Origin: JBDREA01 sp043820265
GTDB lineage: Archaea > Altiarchaeota > Altiarchaeia > IMC4 > JBDREA01
Direction of reading: 5' to 3'
Assembly: GCA_043820265.1 (NCBI GenBank)
Contig: JBDREA010000125.1
Coordinates: 1 to 10,335 of the forward strand
Length of the DNA stretch: 10,335 bases
In this document: one piece after another, positions 1 through 4,535 of the stretch
How the letters are laid out: the number at the start of each line of letters is the position of its first letter
Position numbering within the stretch: the stretch's first letter is position 1
The notes under the pieces: model-generated
Database searches by the model: none
What the model was told of the DNA's origin: nothing
The model's input: the letters and a program-made list of their open reading frames with translations, nothing else
Position numbers and translations under genes: made by a program

Positions 1-193
1 TGCATTAGGAGCCCTCACAGGAAACCCCGTACTTGTGAGACTCAAAAACGGAACGGAAATAAGTGGAATACTGAAAGCATTCGACATACACATAAACCTC
101 GTACTCGAAAACGCAGAATTCGAAGACGGCGACATAGCAAGGAAATTCAAGACGATATTTCTAAGAGGCGACATGATACTATTTGTGTCATAA
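1..193 (+). CDS. Sm-like (LSm) archaeal RNA-binding protein, 5' end outside window
   Basis: The last 63 residues of an archaeal Sm-like protein are read in frame from base 2; the start lies before the window. The Sm1 region is visible as PVLVRLKNGTEISGILKAFD followed by HINLVLENAEF, and the Sm2 signature as FLRGDMILFVS just before the stop. The motif order and distance to the C-terminus fit the family, whose members form six- or seven-membered rings that bind U-rich RNA. It lies 22 bases upstream of the eL37 gene on the same strand, a pairing common in archaea, so the two are probably co-transcribed. Family identity is clear; which LSm paralogue it is cannot be told from this fragment. Confidence 0.93.
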   Translation, partial: ALGALTGNPVLVRLKNGTEISGILKAFDIHINLVLENAEFEDGDIARKFKTIFLRGDMILFVS

Positions 194-215
194 AATCCTA
201 AACAGTGATTGAAAG

Positions 216-365
216 ATGAGCAAAGGAACACCTAGCGCCGGAAAACACGGAAAAAGACACACCCACCTAAGATGCCCCCGATGCGGGAAAAGCTCGATGC
301 ACGTCCGAAAAAAAGAATGTGCAAGCTGCGGATTCGGGCGAACCAGCAAGATCAAGAAAAAATAA
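216..365 (+). CDS. rpl37e: 50S ribosomal protein eL37 (L37e)
   Basis: A 49-residue basic protein beginning MSKGTPSAGKHGKRHTHLR, with a four-cysteine zinc ribbon (CPRC at 20-23, CASC at 35-38) and a basic tail GFGRTSKIKKK. This is the pattern of large-subunit protein eL37, which binds 23S rRNA through its zinc ribbon and basic extensions. The chain stops soon after the second CxxC pair; family members I recall are nearer 55-65 residues, so the C-terminal extension is short here. It follows the LSm gene by 22 bases and is followed by a T-run, which suggests a two-gene transcript ending at about 387. The preceding GAAAG is at best a weak ribosome binding site. Confidence 0.95.
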   Translation: MSKGTPSAGKHGKRHTHLRCPRCGKSSMHVRKKECASCGFGRTSKIKKK

Positions 366-380
366 GAAAGGAAACCTAAC

Positions 381-387
381 TTTTTTT
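381..387 (+). terminator. T-run terminator after the LSm-eL37 operon
   Basis: Seven consecutive T residues begin 16 bases after the eL37 stop codon, with no strong hairpin before them. Archaeal RNA polymerase often terminates at such T-runs. The next gene is on the opposite strand, so a terminator is expected here. Confidence 0.55.
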
Positions 388-393
388 CGCTTT

Positions 394-738
394 CTAATTA
401 GACCTTCTTAGATACCTAACTATTGTACCGGCCACTAATACAACCACAACACCAATGATAATTGAGTAAAGATAAAGAAACGGATTATCCATATCTGTGT
501 TCGGGCCTCTATAGTAAATTACTCCATCGACAGTAGCCATTTGCGCGCTAACCCACCCCGGAAACCAAACAACCTTCCCGAAAACGGAATAATCACCCAG
601 GGGCTTCAAATCTGTCGGCATAGAGATATCGGCAGTTGATCGGTCTAGTTCCTCAACGACATAATGATTCCCTAGATAGAACACCGAAGCCAAACCCCAG
701 ACAATACCCAAAAAAATAAGTAAGAAAATCCACCTCAT
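394..738 (-). CDS. Small membrane protein with two transmembrane helices, unknown function
   Basis: A 114-residue protein I do not recognise. It has a hydrophobic N-terminal helix (about residues 3-23, WIFLLIFLGIVWGLASVFYLG), a polar loop of about 60 residues with several aromatic residues (VVWFPGW, VIYYRGP), and a second hydrophobic helix (about 87-108, rich in I, V and L) ending in a short basic tail RYLRRSN. The likely topology is a hairpin with the loop outside the membrane. The ATG at 736-738 has no close ribosome binding site; a GAGGTG at 749-754 is too far away to be convincing. It converges on the eL37 gene and has no partner on its own strand. It looks like a real small gene because of its coherent membrane topology. 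Confidence 0.6.
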   Translation of the reverse strand: MRWIFLLIFLGIVWGLASVFYLGNHYVVEELDRSTADISMPTDLKPLGDYSVFGKVVWFPGWVSAQMATVDGVIYYRGPNTDMDNPFLYLYSIIIGVVVVLVAGTIVRYLRRSN

Positions 739-782
739 CGTCGATAAATTAACACCTCAGTACACTAATTAGACAAATACCC

Positions 783-791
783 ATTTTAAAT
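783..791 (+). promoter_or_regulatory. TATA-like box upstream of the tRNA-Val 5' fragment
   Basis: The sequence ATTTTAAAT ends 31 bases before the GGGCCCG at 822, the spacing expected for an archaeal tRNA promoter. No equally good box lies just before the intact tRNA gene at 1201. This may therefore be the original tRNA promoter, now separated from the complete gene by the hairpin array. Confidence 0.4.
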
Positions 792-821
792 CATTTCATC
801 AATAATATTAATCCCAAACCA

Positions 822-836
822 GGGCCCGTAGTCTAG
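822..836 (+). repeat. Duplicate of the first 15 bases of tRNA-Val
   Basis: GGGCCCGTAGTCTAG here is identical to the first 15 bases of the intact tRNA-Val gene at 1201-1215 (acceptor strand, U8/A9, D-stem strand and start of the D-loop). The flanking bases on both sides differ between the copies. The two copies bracket the hairpin array as a 15-base direct repeat, so this is either a target-site duplication or what is left of a second, broken tRNA copy. Confidence 0.85.
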
Positions 837-1200
837 GCACCCTTTTCTTTTTAGACGCGGGGAAATCAAAGACCCAAATGAACCGAAGGTTCATTGGGCA
901 CAAAATCGCTTTTGCGATTTTTAGTGTTTCCCGCGCCCCAGAAGGCGAAGCCTTCTGTGGGAAAAAGAAAAGCGTGCACGGAAAAGAAAAATATGGAACC
1001 CTAAGAACAGCGAAGCTGTTCTTGGGTCCAAATTCGCATAGTGAATTTAGGATCCGTCTACGCCGGATTCTGGATAAAAGTGCACCTGAGATTGATTCGA
1101 TCTCGGGGAAGGAAAAAAGTCAGGCTCAGTGTCATCGAGCGATATGATTTTAATGAATCATAAAGCGAAGATGGCACCTTTCTCATCGGGAAATTCCGAT
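837..1200 (+). repeat. Dense hairpin array between the tRNA 5' fragment and tRNA-Val
   Basis: This 364-base stretch has no credible protein gene and is almost wholly made of back-to-back inverted repeats. Stems read by eye: 837-852 with 962-977 (16 positions, one C-C mismatch); nested inside it 856-865/927-935, 873-884/888-898 (GAA loop), 902-909/914-921 (TTTT loop) and 937-946/950-961 (GAA loop). After it come 995-1011/1015-1029 (GAA loop, two bulges), 1030-1037/1041-1048, 1050-1056/1064-1070, 1085-1094/1098-1107 (ATT loop), 1143-1149/1156-1162, and 1184-1189/1196-1201, which abuts the tRNA. A polypyrimidine stem and a 12-base block (GAAAAATATGGA at 986-997 and 1329-1340) are shared with the tRNA intron. 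If transcribed with the tRNA it would form a long structured leader. Confidence 0.8.
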
Positions 1201-1384
1201 GGGCCCGTAGTCTAGTTGGCTATGACGTCGCCTTGACGAGAGCCCCTTTCTTTTTAGAAAAAAGAAAGGTGCTTCACCCCCAAAGAAAAACCTAGGGGAA
1301 TTTCGTTTATGCGAAATTCAATTGAAGCGAAAAATATGGATCTCAAAATGGCGAAGATCGCCGGTTCAAATCCGGCCGGGCCCA
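1201..1384 (+). tRNA. tRNA-Val (anticodon GAC), interrupted by an intron
   Basis: Exon 1 is 1201-1238 and exon 2 is 1349-1384, giving a 74-base tRNA ending at the discriminator A. The acceptor stem is GGGCCCG (1201-1207) with CGGGCCC (1377-1383). The D-stem GTC (1210-1212) pairs with GAC (1224-1226). The anticodon stem is TCGCC (1228-1232) with GGCGA (1350-1354). Anticodon GAC is at 1235-1237 and reads GUC/GUU valine codons. The variable loop is AGATC, and the T-arm is GCCGG / TTCAAAT / CCGGC (1360-1376). CCA is not encoded. The gene sits between partial copies of itself (822-836 and about 1461-1493), but this copy is complete and all stems pair, so it should be functional after splicing. Confidence 0.95.
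1239..1348 (+). other. Archaeal tRNA intron (110 bases) at position 37/38
   Basis: The intron lies at the usual archaeal site one base after the anticodon. A bulge-helix-bulge can be drawn directly: central helix TTGA (1233-1236) with TCAA (1343-1346); 5' bulge C-G-A (1237-1239), cut after G1238; 3' bulge A-A-T (1347-1349), cut before T1349; and an outer helix GAGCC (1240-1244) with GGATC (1338-1342) containing one G-A mismatch. This is the substrate of the tRNA-splicing endonuclease EndA. The interior folds into a polypyrimidine/polypurine hairpin (1245-1255/1259-1269, loop AGA) and a second hairpin (1298-1305/1312-1319). Both have relatives outside the tRNA. Confidence 0.9.
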
Positions 1385-1493
1385 ACCTTTTCTTTTTTTT
1401 GAAAAAGAAAAGGTTGATCAAAAGAAAAACACTTTAGGGGAATTCATCTTTGATGAATTCTTGGCGAAGTATGAAAGATCGCCGGTTCAAACG
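1385..1493 (+). repeat. Degenerate second copy of the tRNA intron plus T-arm
   Basis: Directly after the tRNA, the intron-to-T-arm order recurs. There is a polypyrimidine hairpin (1383-1397/1402-1416), AAAGAAAAA, AGGGGAATT running into a hairpin (1440-1448/1452-1460), GGCGAAG, then AGATCGCCGGTTCAAA at 1476-1491, identical to 1355-1370 in the tRNA. The copy then breaks off: CGTTTG replaces the 3' side of the T-stem, and there is no acceptor strand. The second hairpin differs in sequence from its intron counterpart but keeps an 8-9 bp stem. This is a partial tandem duplication of the tRNA 3' region or the scar of an integration. Confidence 0.75.
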
Positions 1494-1513
1494 TTTGTTT
1501 GAAGTTCAATTTT

Positions 1514-1813
1514 TTATAGATTGGCAAATTTTCTTTCAAAGTCTTGATAGTCTTTGTCGCGGGAGAATATGCCGAGAACAAGTATGTTGTATGCTTGGGG
1601 GTTGTGGACTGCGTAGATAAGTCTCTGGTATTTTCCTTTGATGGATAGCTTTACTTTGTGGACTCGTTTGTATCCTTTGTGCGTTGGGTAGCGGAAGGGA
1701 TTGTTTTTTATGAGTTTCAGTTTTTCCTTGATTCTTTGTTGTGTTTTTTCATCGAAGCTAATCCACTGCTTTTCGAAGAACTGTGTGTAATTAATTTCAA
1801 AGTTTGAGACCAT
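1514..1813 (-). CDS. RelE/ParE-superfamily toxin
   Basis: A 99-residue basic protein with the RelE/ParE layout: an N-terminal strand (FEINYTQFFEKQW), two helices with QQRIKEKLKLIKNNPFRYPTHKG, then strands carrying RVHKVKLSIKGKYQRLIYAV and a C-terminal strand ending in FSRDKDYQDFERKF. The KGKYQRLIYAV strand and the late basic/aromatic residues match the region where RelE-like mRNA interferases carry their active site; ParE-like members poison gyrase instead, and I cannot decide between the two. The start codon overlaps the antitoxin by 17 bases, and GGAG lies four bases before the ATG, so translation is coupled. It is A/T-rich compared with the housekeeping genes around it and lies just after the tRNA-derived repeats, as expected of an acquired module. 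Confidence 0.85.
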   Translation of the reverse strand: MVSNFEINYTQFFEKQWISFDEKTQQRIKEKLKLIKNNPFRYPTHKGYKRVHKVKLSIKGKYQRLIYAVHNPQAYNILVLGIFSRDKDYQDFERKFANL

Positions 1814-2054
1814 GTTTCTCCATGTCTTTCGCTGAGAGGAGTCTTCCTCTTTTTTCTTCGTTTTGAGCCCAAGCTATGAGCTGCCTGTCTTTTTCTGTAA
1901 CATCCCCTATCCAGCTCTTATAGGTTAAAATCTCTCTGCGCAGACCATCCCGCACAACTTCGCTGAAATTGCTGAAGTAACCCTTCCTAACCAGTTCATG
2001 GCTCTCCTTTAAGAGTTTGTTTGGTAAAATCACGTTGACTCTCACAGATTCCAT
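1797..2054 (-). CDS. Ribbon-helix-helix antitoxin partner of the toxin
   Basis: An 85-residue protein beginning MESVRVNVILPNKLLKES, then GYFSNFSEVVRDGLRREI. This is a ribbon-helix-helix DNA-binding fold (strand, helix, helix) of the CopG/ParD kind, with the strand at about residues 3-10. The C-terminal part (about residues 50-85, charged, ending EKHGLKL) is the probable toxin-binding tail. The ATG at 2052-2054 is preferred over a GTG nine bases upstream, because GAGGTGATC (2058-2066) is an excellent archaeal ribosome binding site that contains that GTG. The toxin follows with a 17-base overlap, the usual antitoxin-first order. Autoregulation is likely, probably at the direct repeats just upstream. 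Confidence 0.87.
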   Translation of the reverse strand: MESVRVNVILPNKLLKESHELVRKGYFSNFSEVVRDGLRREILTYKSWIGDVTEKDRQLIAWAQNEEKRGRLLSAKDMEKHGLKL

Positions 2055-2078
2055 TATGATCACCTCTATGTGTTATAT

Positions 2079-2099
2079 ACATACAACATACATATAAAA
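2079..2099 (-). promoter_or_regulatory. Promoter and tandem-repeat operator of the toxin-antitoxin pair
   Basis: Two perfect tandem copies of ACATACA (2079-2085 and 2086-2092) lie between the antitoxin ribosome binding site and a minus-strand TATA-like stretch (complement of 2092-2099). Ribbon-helix-helix antitoxins commonly bind short repeated half-sites over their own promoter, so this is the best candidate operator. Confidence 0.5.
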
Positions 2100-2117
2100 A
2101 ATATAATGAATCCCAAT

Positions 2118-2134
2118 GATTGGCGGTTCAAACG
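2118..2134 (+). repeat. T-arm-like scrap between the toxin module and the lipoprotein gene
   Basis: CGGTTCAAACG at 2124-2134 equals bases 1483-1493 in the broken T-arm copy after tRNA-Val and shares CGGTTCAAA with the tRNA itself. The preceding GATTGG only loosely resembles GATCGC. It lies at the border between the toxin-antitoxin pair and the lipoprotein gene. The match is short, so common origin is plausible but not proven. Confidence 0.4.
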
Positions 2135-2145
2135 CTAAAAATCCC

Positions 2146-2154
2146 TTTATAATT
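2146..2154 (+). promoter_or_regulatory. TATA box of the lipoprotein gene
   Basis: TTTATAATT lies 22-30 bases before the ATG at 2177, and no ribosome binding site precedes that ATG. The spacing puts transcription start at or next to the start codon, which implies a leaderless mRNA. Confidence 0.6.
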
Positions 2155-2176
2155 GATTCTTTTCTAAGCTGTTATC

Positions 2177-3415
2177 ATGAGGTTGGGGTTGGTTGGGGCA
2201 ATTGTATTGACATTGCTTCTAAGTGGATGTTTAGGGGAAGAGAAAGTACAAGAAACGCTAGAGAAACCAATAACTACATCTGTGGACATCCCTACCACTA
2301 CCTCTACCATATTAGAGACTACATCTGTACTGAGTTCATCAACAACAACTAGTAGTATTGAGATACTCACAACCACCTCCATTCCCACAACATCAACCAT
2401 TGACCCATATCTGATTACTATGCAGGAACTCGCAAGAGAGGCGGGCTTAGTCGACCTGATAGTACTCATAAACAGCGATGAGATGGATAGGCTCTATGGT
2501 CAAGGATTTTCAGAAAGATTCGAGGAGACCATTAGTAGCGGGAGTGAGATAGTCCAAGCACTAGGGGGGTATAGAAACGATAAGCAGAAATATCCTAAAC
2601 AATTAAATGAACTGGTTCCTGAATATTTGGATAATGTTCCTAAGACTCGAATTCAACACAGAGAATTGCAATTCAGCCCTTATTGGAACAACGATGATGA
2701 CACACTTGCGTATTTCCAAGAATACCAAAAGTTCTGGTATTATATTTCTGGCGACTTGAATTCCTATGAACTAAAGTTCTCAGGTCCAAACGAATACTGT
2801 TATCTAACCACTGAAAGCCTTGAAAAGCCCAATAAAGCGGAAACATATCCTTTCCTTTGTGAAACACAGAGTGTTCTATTTAGAATCGGTCCTATTGAAC
2901 TGACAGAAAAAGTTGAGACTAAGAGTTATGTATTCTTTGCCCCGAAATGGAGAGATTCAACTGACTTGTATAAATCGATGGATGTGCACTTTGAATCTTA
3001 TCTTGTGGGTAGTGGAAAAGGAGTATTTCCATTCAGATACAACAATATGCCGGTCATCCCAACTCTTTGGCTAATGAAAGATGAACAAGAAAGCTTGGAG
3101 TCTCTAAAAACGGATTGGGTTTCTGGTTATACTGAAAATCCAGACCGTGTATTCCCTAGAGACTTCAAGATTGAACCGAAAAAGATAGAACTCAAGTCTG
3201 GTGAGGATGCATACTTCATTCATTTGAGATTCTTCCGAACATCGAAAGACCTCAACCAGAGCCGATTCGACCTGATAACCTTCGATAAGGATACGAATGA
3301 AGGCTATGAGATGACCATCAGTATACAATACGAAGGAGAATTCGAGAAAGCGGAAAAAGACCTTAAGCTAAAGGAATTCGCAGAACAGGTTTTCGAATCA
3401 TTCGAATTCACGTAG
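2177..3415 (+). CDS. Secreted lipoprotein with Thr/Ser-rich stalk and pseudopilin-like domain
   Basis: A 412-residue protein. The N-terminus is a lipoprotein signal (hydrophobic residues 3-15, lipobox LSGC with Cys18). A low-complexity stalk of Thr, Ser, Ile and Pro follows (about 33-76), a typical O-glycosylated spacer in archaeal surface proteins. Residues about 125-210 resemble the periplasmic part of type II secretion pseudopilins: GGYRNDKQKYPKQLNELVPE, then YLDNVP and a late YELKF strand, but without the pilin N-terminal helix. The C-terminal ~100 residues have a strand-rich pattern (DAYFIHLRFF, EMTISIQYEGEF) followed by a helix ending in FAEQVFESFEF, loosely like PsbP/DcrB-type domains. 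Function is unknown; it is probably an outward-facing lipid-anchored protein. The start is supported by the TATA box spacing. Confidence 0.8.
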   Translation: MRLGLVGAIVLTLLLSGCLGEEKVQETLEKPITTSVDIPTTTSTILETTSVLSSSTTTSSIEILTTTSIPTTSTIDPYLITMQELAREAGLVDLIVLINSDEMDRLYGQGFSERFEETISSGSEIVQALGGYRNDKQKYPKQLNELVPEYLDNVPKTRIQHRELQFSPYWNNDDDTLAYFQEYQKFWYYISGDLNSYELKFSGPNEYCYLTTESLEKPNKAETYPFLCETQSVLFRIGPIELTEKVETKSYVFFAPKWRDSTDLYKSMDVHFESYLVGSGKGVFPFRYNNMPVIPTLWLMKDEQESLESLKTDWVSGYTENPDRVFPRDFKIEPKKIELKSGEDAYFIHLRFFRTSKDLNQSRFDLITFDKDTNEGYEMTISIQYEGEFEKAEKDLKLKEFAEQVFESFEFT

Positions 3416-3437
3416 GGGGCTGAGAAATAGAAGAAAA

Positions 3438-3536
3438 ATGGATATTTTCATCTCTTCAGTTGTAAATGAATTTCGGGAAGAACGTCAAGAATTAAAGAAA
3501 TTCTTATTTTTAAAAGATCACCGTTTCAAACGATAA
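3438..3536 (+). pseudogene. N-terminal remnant of a DUF4062-type gene
   Basis: A 32-codon reading frame starts at an ATG preceded by an A/G-rich stretch (GAAGAAAA). Its first ~23 residues contain FISSVVNEFREER followed by QELKKFL, the signature with which DUF4062 proteins begin (IFISS, then a helix with the EER motif). Full-length relatives continue for hundreds of residues, often into ATP-binding or defence-associated domains. Here the similarity stops after KKFL, the frame runs into FLKDHRFKR and ends at a stop within a T-arm-like sequence (3515-3532). I read this as the 5' end of a gene whose remainder was deleted or displaced. The recognition is from memory of the family and rests on about 20 residues. 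Confidence 0.6.
3515..3532 (+). repeat. T-arm-like scrap at the break point of the DUF4062 remnant
   Basis: AGATCACCGTTTCAAACG differs from 1476-1493 after tRNA-Val (AGATCGCCGGTTCAAACG) at only two positions. As in that copy, it is preceded by a small A/T-rich hairpin (AAGAATT with AATTCTT, 3489-3507). It lies where the DUF4062 similarity ends and where ordinary genes resume. This makes it the most convincing of the distant tRNA-Val-like scraps. Confidence 0.5.
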
Positions 3537-3549
3537 GAATCCGAAGACC

Positions 3550-4116
3550 CTAATATAATCCAAATATCTTATAGATTCTAAATAGGATCGTTTCAAAAAC
3601 TCTTCCTATCCAAAGCCCTGTTGGTTCAGTTTCCGGGTGTAGTGGTTTGACTTTGATCGAGTAAATTCCGATTTTGTTTGCTCCTGCGATGTCTGTCAAT
3701 AATCTATCCCCTATCATCGCGGTTTCAGCCGGTTTGGTTTTTAGGAGCTTGAGTGCAGCATGAAACGCCTCTCTTTTCGGTTTTTTGATTAAGGTTTCGG
3801 CGATGGGCAGATTGAAGTATTTCTTCAGTTCTTCCACTCTGGTTTCTGAGGAGGTGTTGCTGAGGATGCAGCAATTGAAGACAACGTTTAGTTCCTCAAC
3901 CTTTTCCTTTAAGGACGAATCGACGCCTTTCCCATGGTATTCGCACAAAGTGTTGTCGACGTCGAAGATCAACGACCGAATCTTCTTATCTCTAAGCTTT
4001 TCAGCATCAATTTCTGAGATACTATCTACCCGCAAATCCGGACGAAGCATCCTGGGATTCGCATAATCCATAAAGAACAGAGGATTTAGATAAGACCAAA
4101 AGATCCGAGCTGACAT
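3550..4116 (-). CDS. YqeG/Gep4-type HAD phosphatase
   Basis: A 188-residue HAD hydrolase with all four motifs (numbering from the ATG at 4114-4116): motif I DVDNT (52-56, nucleophile Asp52 and Asp54), motif II Ser86 in ILSNTS, motif III lysine in IKKPK (110-114), and motif IV GDRLLTD (136-142). The segment before motif I (MLRPDLRVDSISEI) and the overall length resemble YqeG, whose relative Gep4 dephosphorylates phosphatidylglycerophosphate. In an archaeon the substrate could be archaetidylglycerophosphate, but that is inference. A TTG at 4138-4140 would add eight residues, and Met16 or Met23 are also possible starts; none has a good ribosome binding site. It follows the two-helix membrane protein gene by 40 bases and is probably in its operon. 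Confidence 0.85.
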   Translation of the reverse strand: MSARIFWSYLNPLFFMDYANPRMLRPDLRVDSISEIDAEKLRDKKIRSLIFDVDNTLCEYHGKGVDSSLKEKVEELNVVFNCCILSNTSSETRVEELKKYFNLPIAETLIKKPKREAFHAALKLLKTKPAETAMIGDRLLTDIAGANKIGIYSIKVKPLHPETEPTGLWIGRVFETILFRIYKIFGLY

Positions 4117-4156
4117 AAAGACAAAATGGCGATAAAACAATAAAAGAGGCTATCGA

Positions 4157-4369
4157 TTATGTGAGCTCCCGCACGAGGTAGTCGCAGGCTGTCAGAATGA
4201 TGACGCCAGCCGCGAAGCTTATGAAGTAGCTTAGATGGGGGTTGCCGGGAAACAGGAGGAGATCTAGCAGTCCCCATATCCCCCTCCAAAACATGACGAC
4301 GGACACTCCAATAATCAATGCAAAAATCGTCTGGTGGGATTTTTCAAGTTTGGCGAATTGTCGAAACAT
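4157..4369 (-). CDS. Small conserved-looking two-helix membrane protein
   Basis: A 70-residue protein with two hydrophobic segments (about 15-38, including FALIIGVSVVMFWRGIWGLL, and about 46-62, including YFISFAAGVIIL) joined by LLFPGNPHLS. The W-R-G-x-W-G-L-x-D-x-x-L-F-P pattern recalls small uncharacterised membrane proteins I have seen in archaea and bacteria, but I know no function. Start ATG 4367-4369 has no ribosome binding site, but a TATA box lies about 28-36 bases upstream, giving an essentially leaderless transcript. The YqeG-type phosphatase gene follows on the same strand, so a membrane-linked role near lipid phosphate metabolism is conceivable but unproven. Confidence 0.75.
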   Translation of the reverse strand: MFRQFAKLEKSHQTIFALIIGVSVVMFWRGIWGLLDLLLFPGNPHLSYFISFAAGVIILTACDYLVRELT

Positions 4370-4396
4370 ATCATATCTTTATTTGCACAAATGGGT

Positions 4397-4405
4397 TTTT
4401 ATATG
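4397..4405 (-). promoter_or_regulatory. TATA box of the small membrane protein/phosphatase operon
   Basis: On the minus strand CATATAAAAACCC (complement of 4393-4405) centres about 32 bases before the ATG at 4369. The A/T core matches archaeal TATA boxes, and the spacing implies a leader of only a few bases. Confidence 0.55.
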
Positions 4406-4422
4406 TTAGGCAGGTATAATAG

Positions 4423-4518
4423 TCGATTGCATAATATATTGTACTTTATATGGGTAAATTATGCAATCGAATATATCGAATTGCATAAGAACAAATGTTC
4501 TATTATTAATGCAATTCG
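4423..4518. promoter_or_regulatory. Four inverted ATGCAAT half-sites in a divergent promoter region
   Basis: Two perfect inverted repeats stand side by side: 4423-4435 with 4458-4470 (13 bp, TCGATTGCATAAT) and 4477-4486 with 4509-4518 (10 bp, CGAATTGCAT). Inside the second pair is a third, 4488-4493 with 4496-4501 (AGAACA/TGTTCT, two-base gap). All four outer arms share ATTGCAT or its complement. The region separates divergent genes, and the last arm overlaps the plus-strand TATA-like box, so these look like operator half-sites for a dimeric regulator. A structured RNA is less likely if the plus-strand transcript is leaderless. Confidence 0.6.
4501..4510 (+). promoter_or_regulatory. TATA-like box of the surface protein-HPS operon
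   Basis: TATTATTAAT lies 26-35 bases before the ATG at 4536, again leaving essentially no leader. It overlaps the last ATGCAAT half-site (4509-4515), so a bound regulator would compete with the TATA-binding protein. Confidence 0.5.
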
Positions 4519-4535
4519 CTATAATCTACTGCAAA

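Noticed and set aside
878..1147. Open reading frame of 89 codons on the plus strand across the hairpin array
   Set aside because: Its sequence is just the translation of successive inverted repeats, with no recognisable domain, ribosome binding site or codon pattern; the hairpins explain the region better.
822..1493. CRISPR array
   Set aside because: The repeated units are palindromes of differing sequence and length without constant repeats and regular spacers, and there are no cas genes.
1514..3536. Intact integrative element
   Set aside because: Direct-repeat-like T-arm scraps are present, but there is no integrase, transposase, replication gene or viral structural gene in the segment; at most it is decayed or composite.
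4086..4289. 67-codon minus-strand frame between the phosphatase and the small membrane protein
   Set aside because: It overlaps both better-supported genes in another frame and shows no domain or start signal.
4461..4535. Upstream ATG at 4461 as the start of the surface protein
   Set aside because: It lies inside the inverted-repeat operator, would bury the signal peptide behind 25 extra residues, and lacks a properly spaced promoter or ribosome binding site; the ATG at 4536 begins a normal signal peptide.
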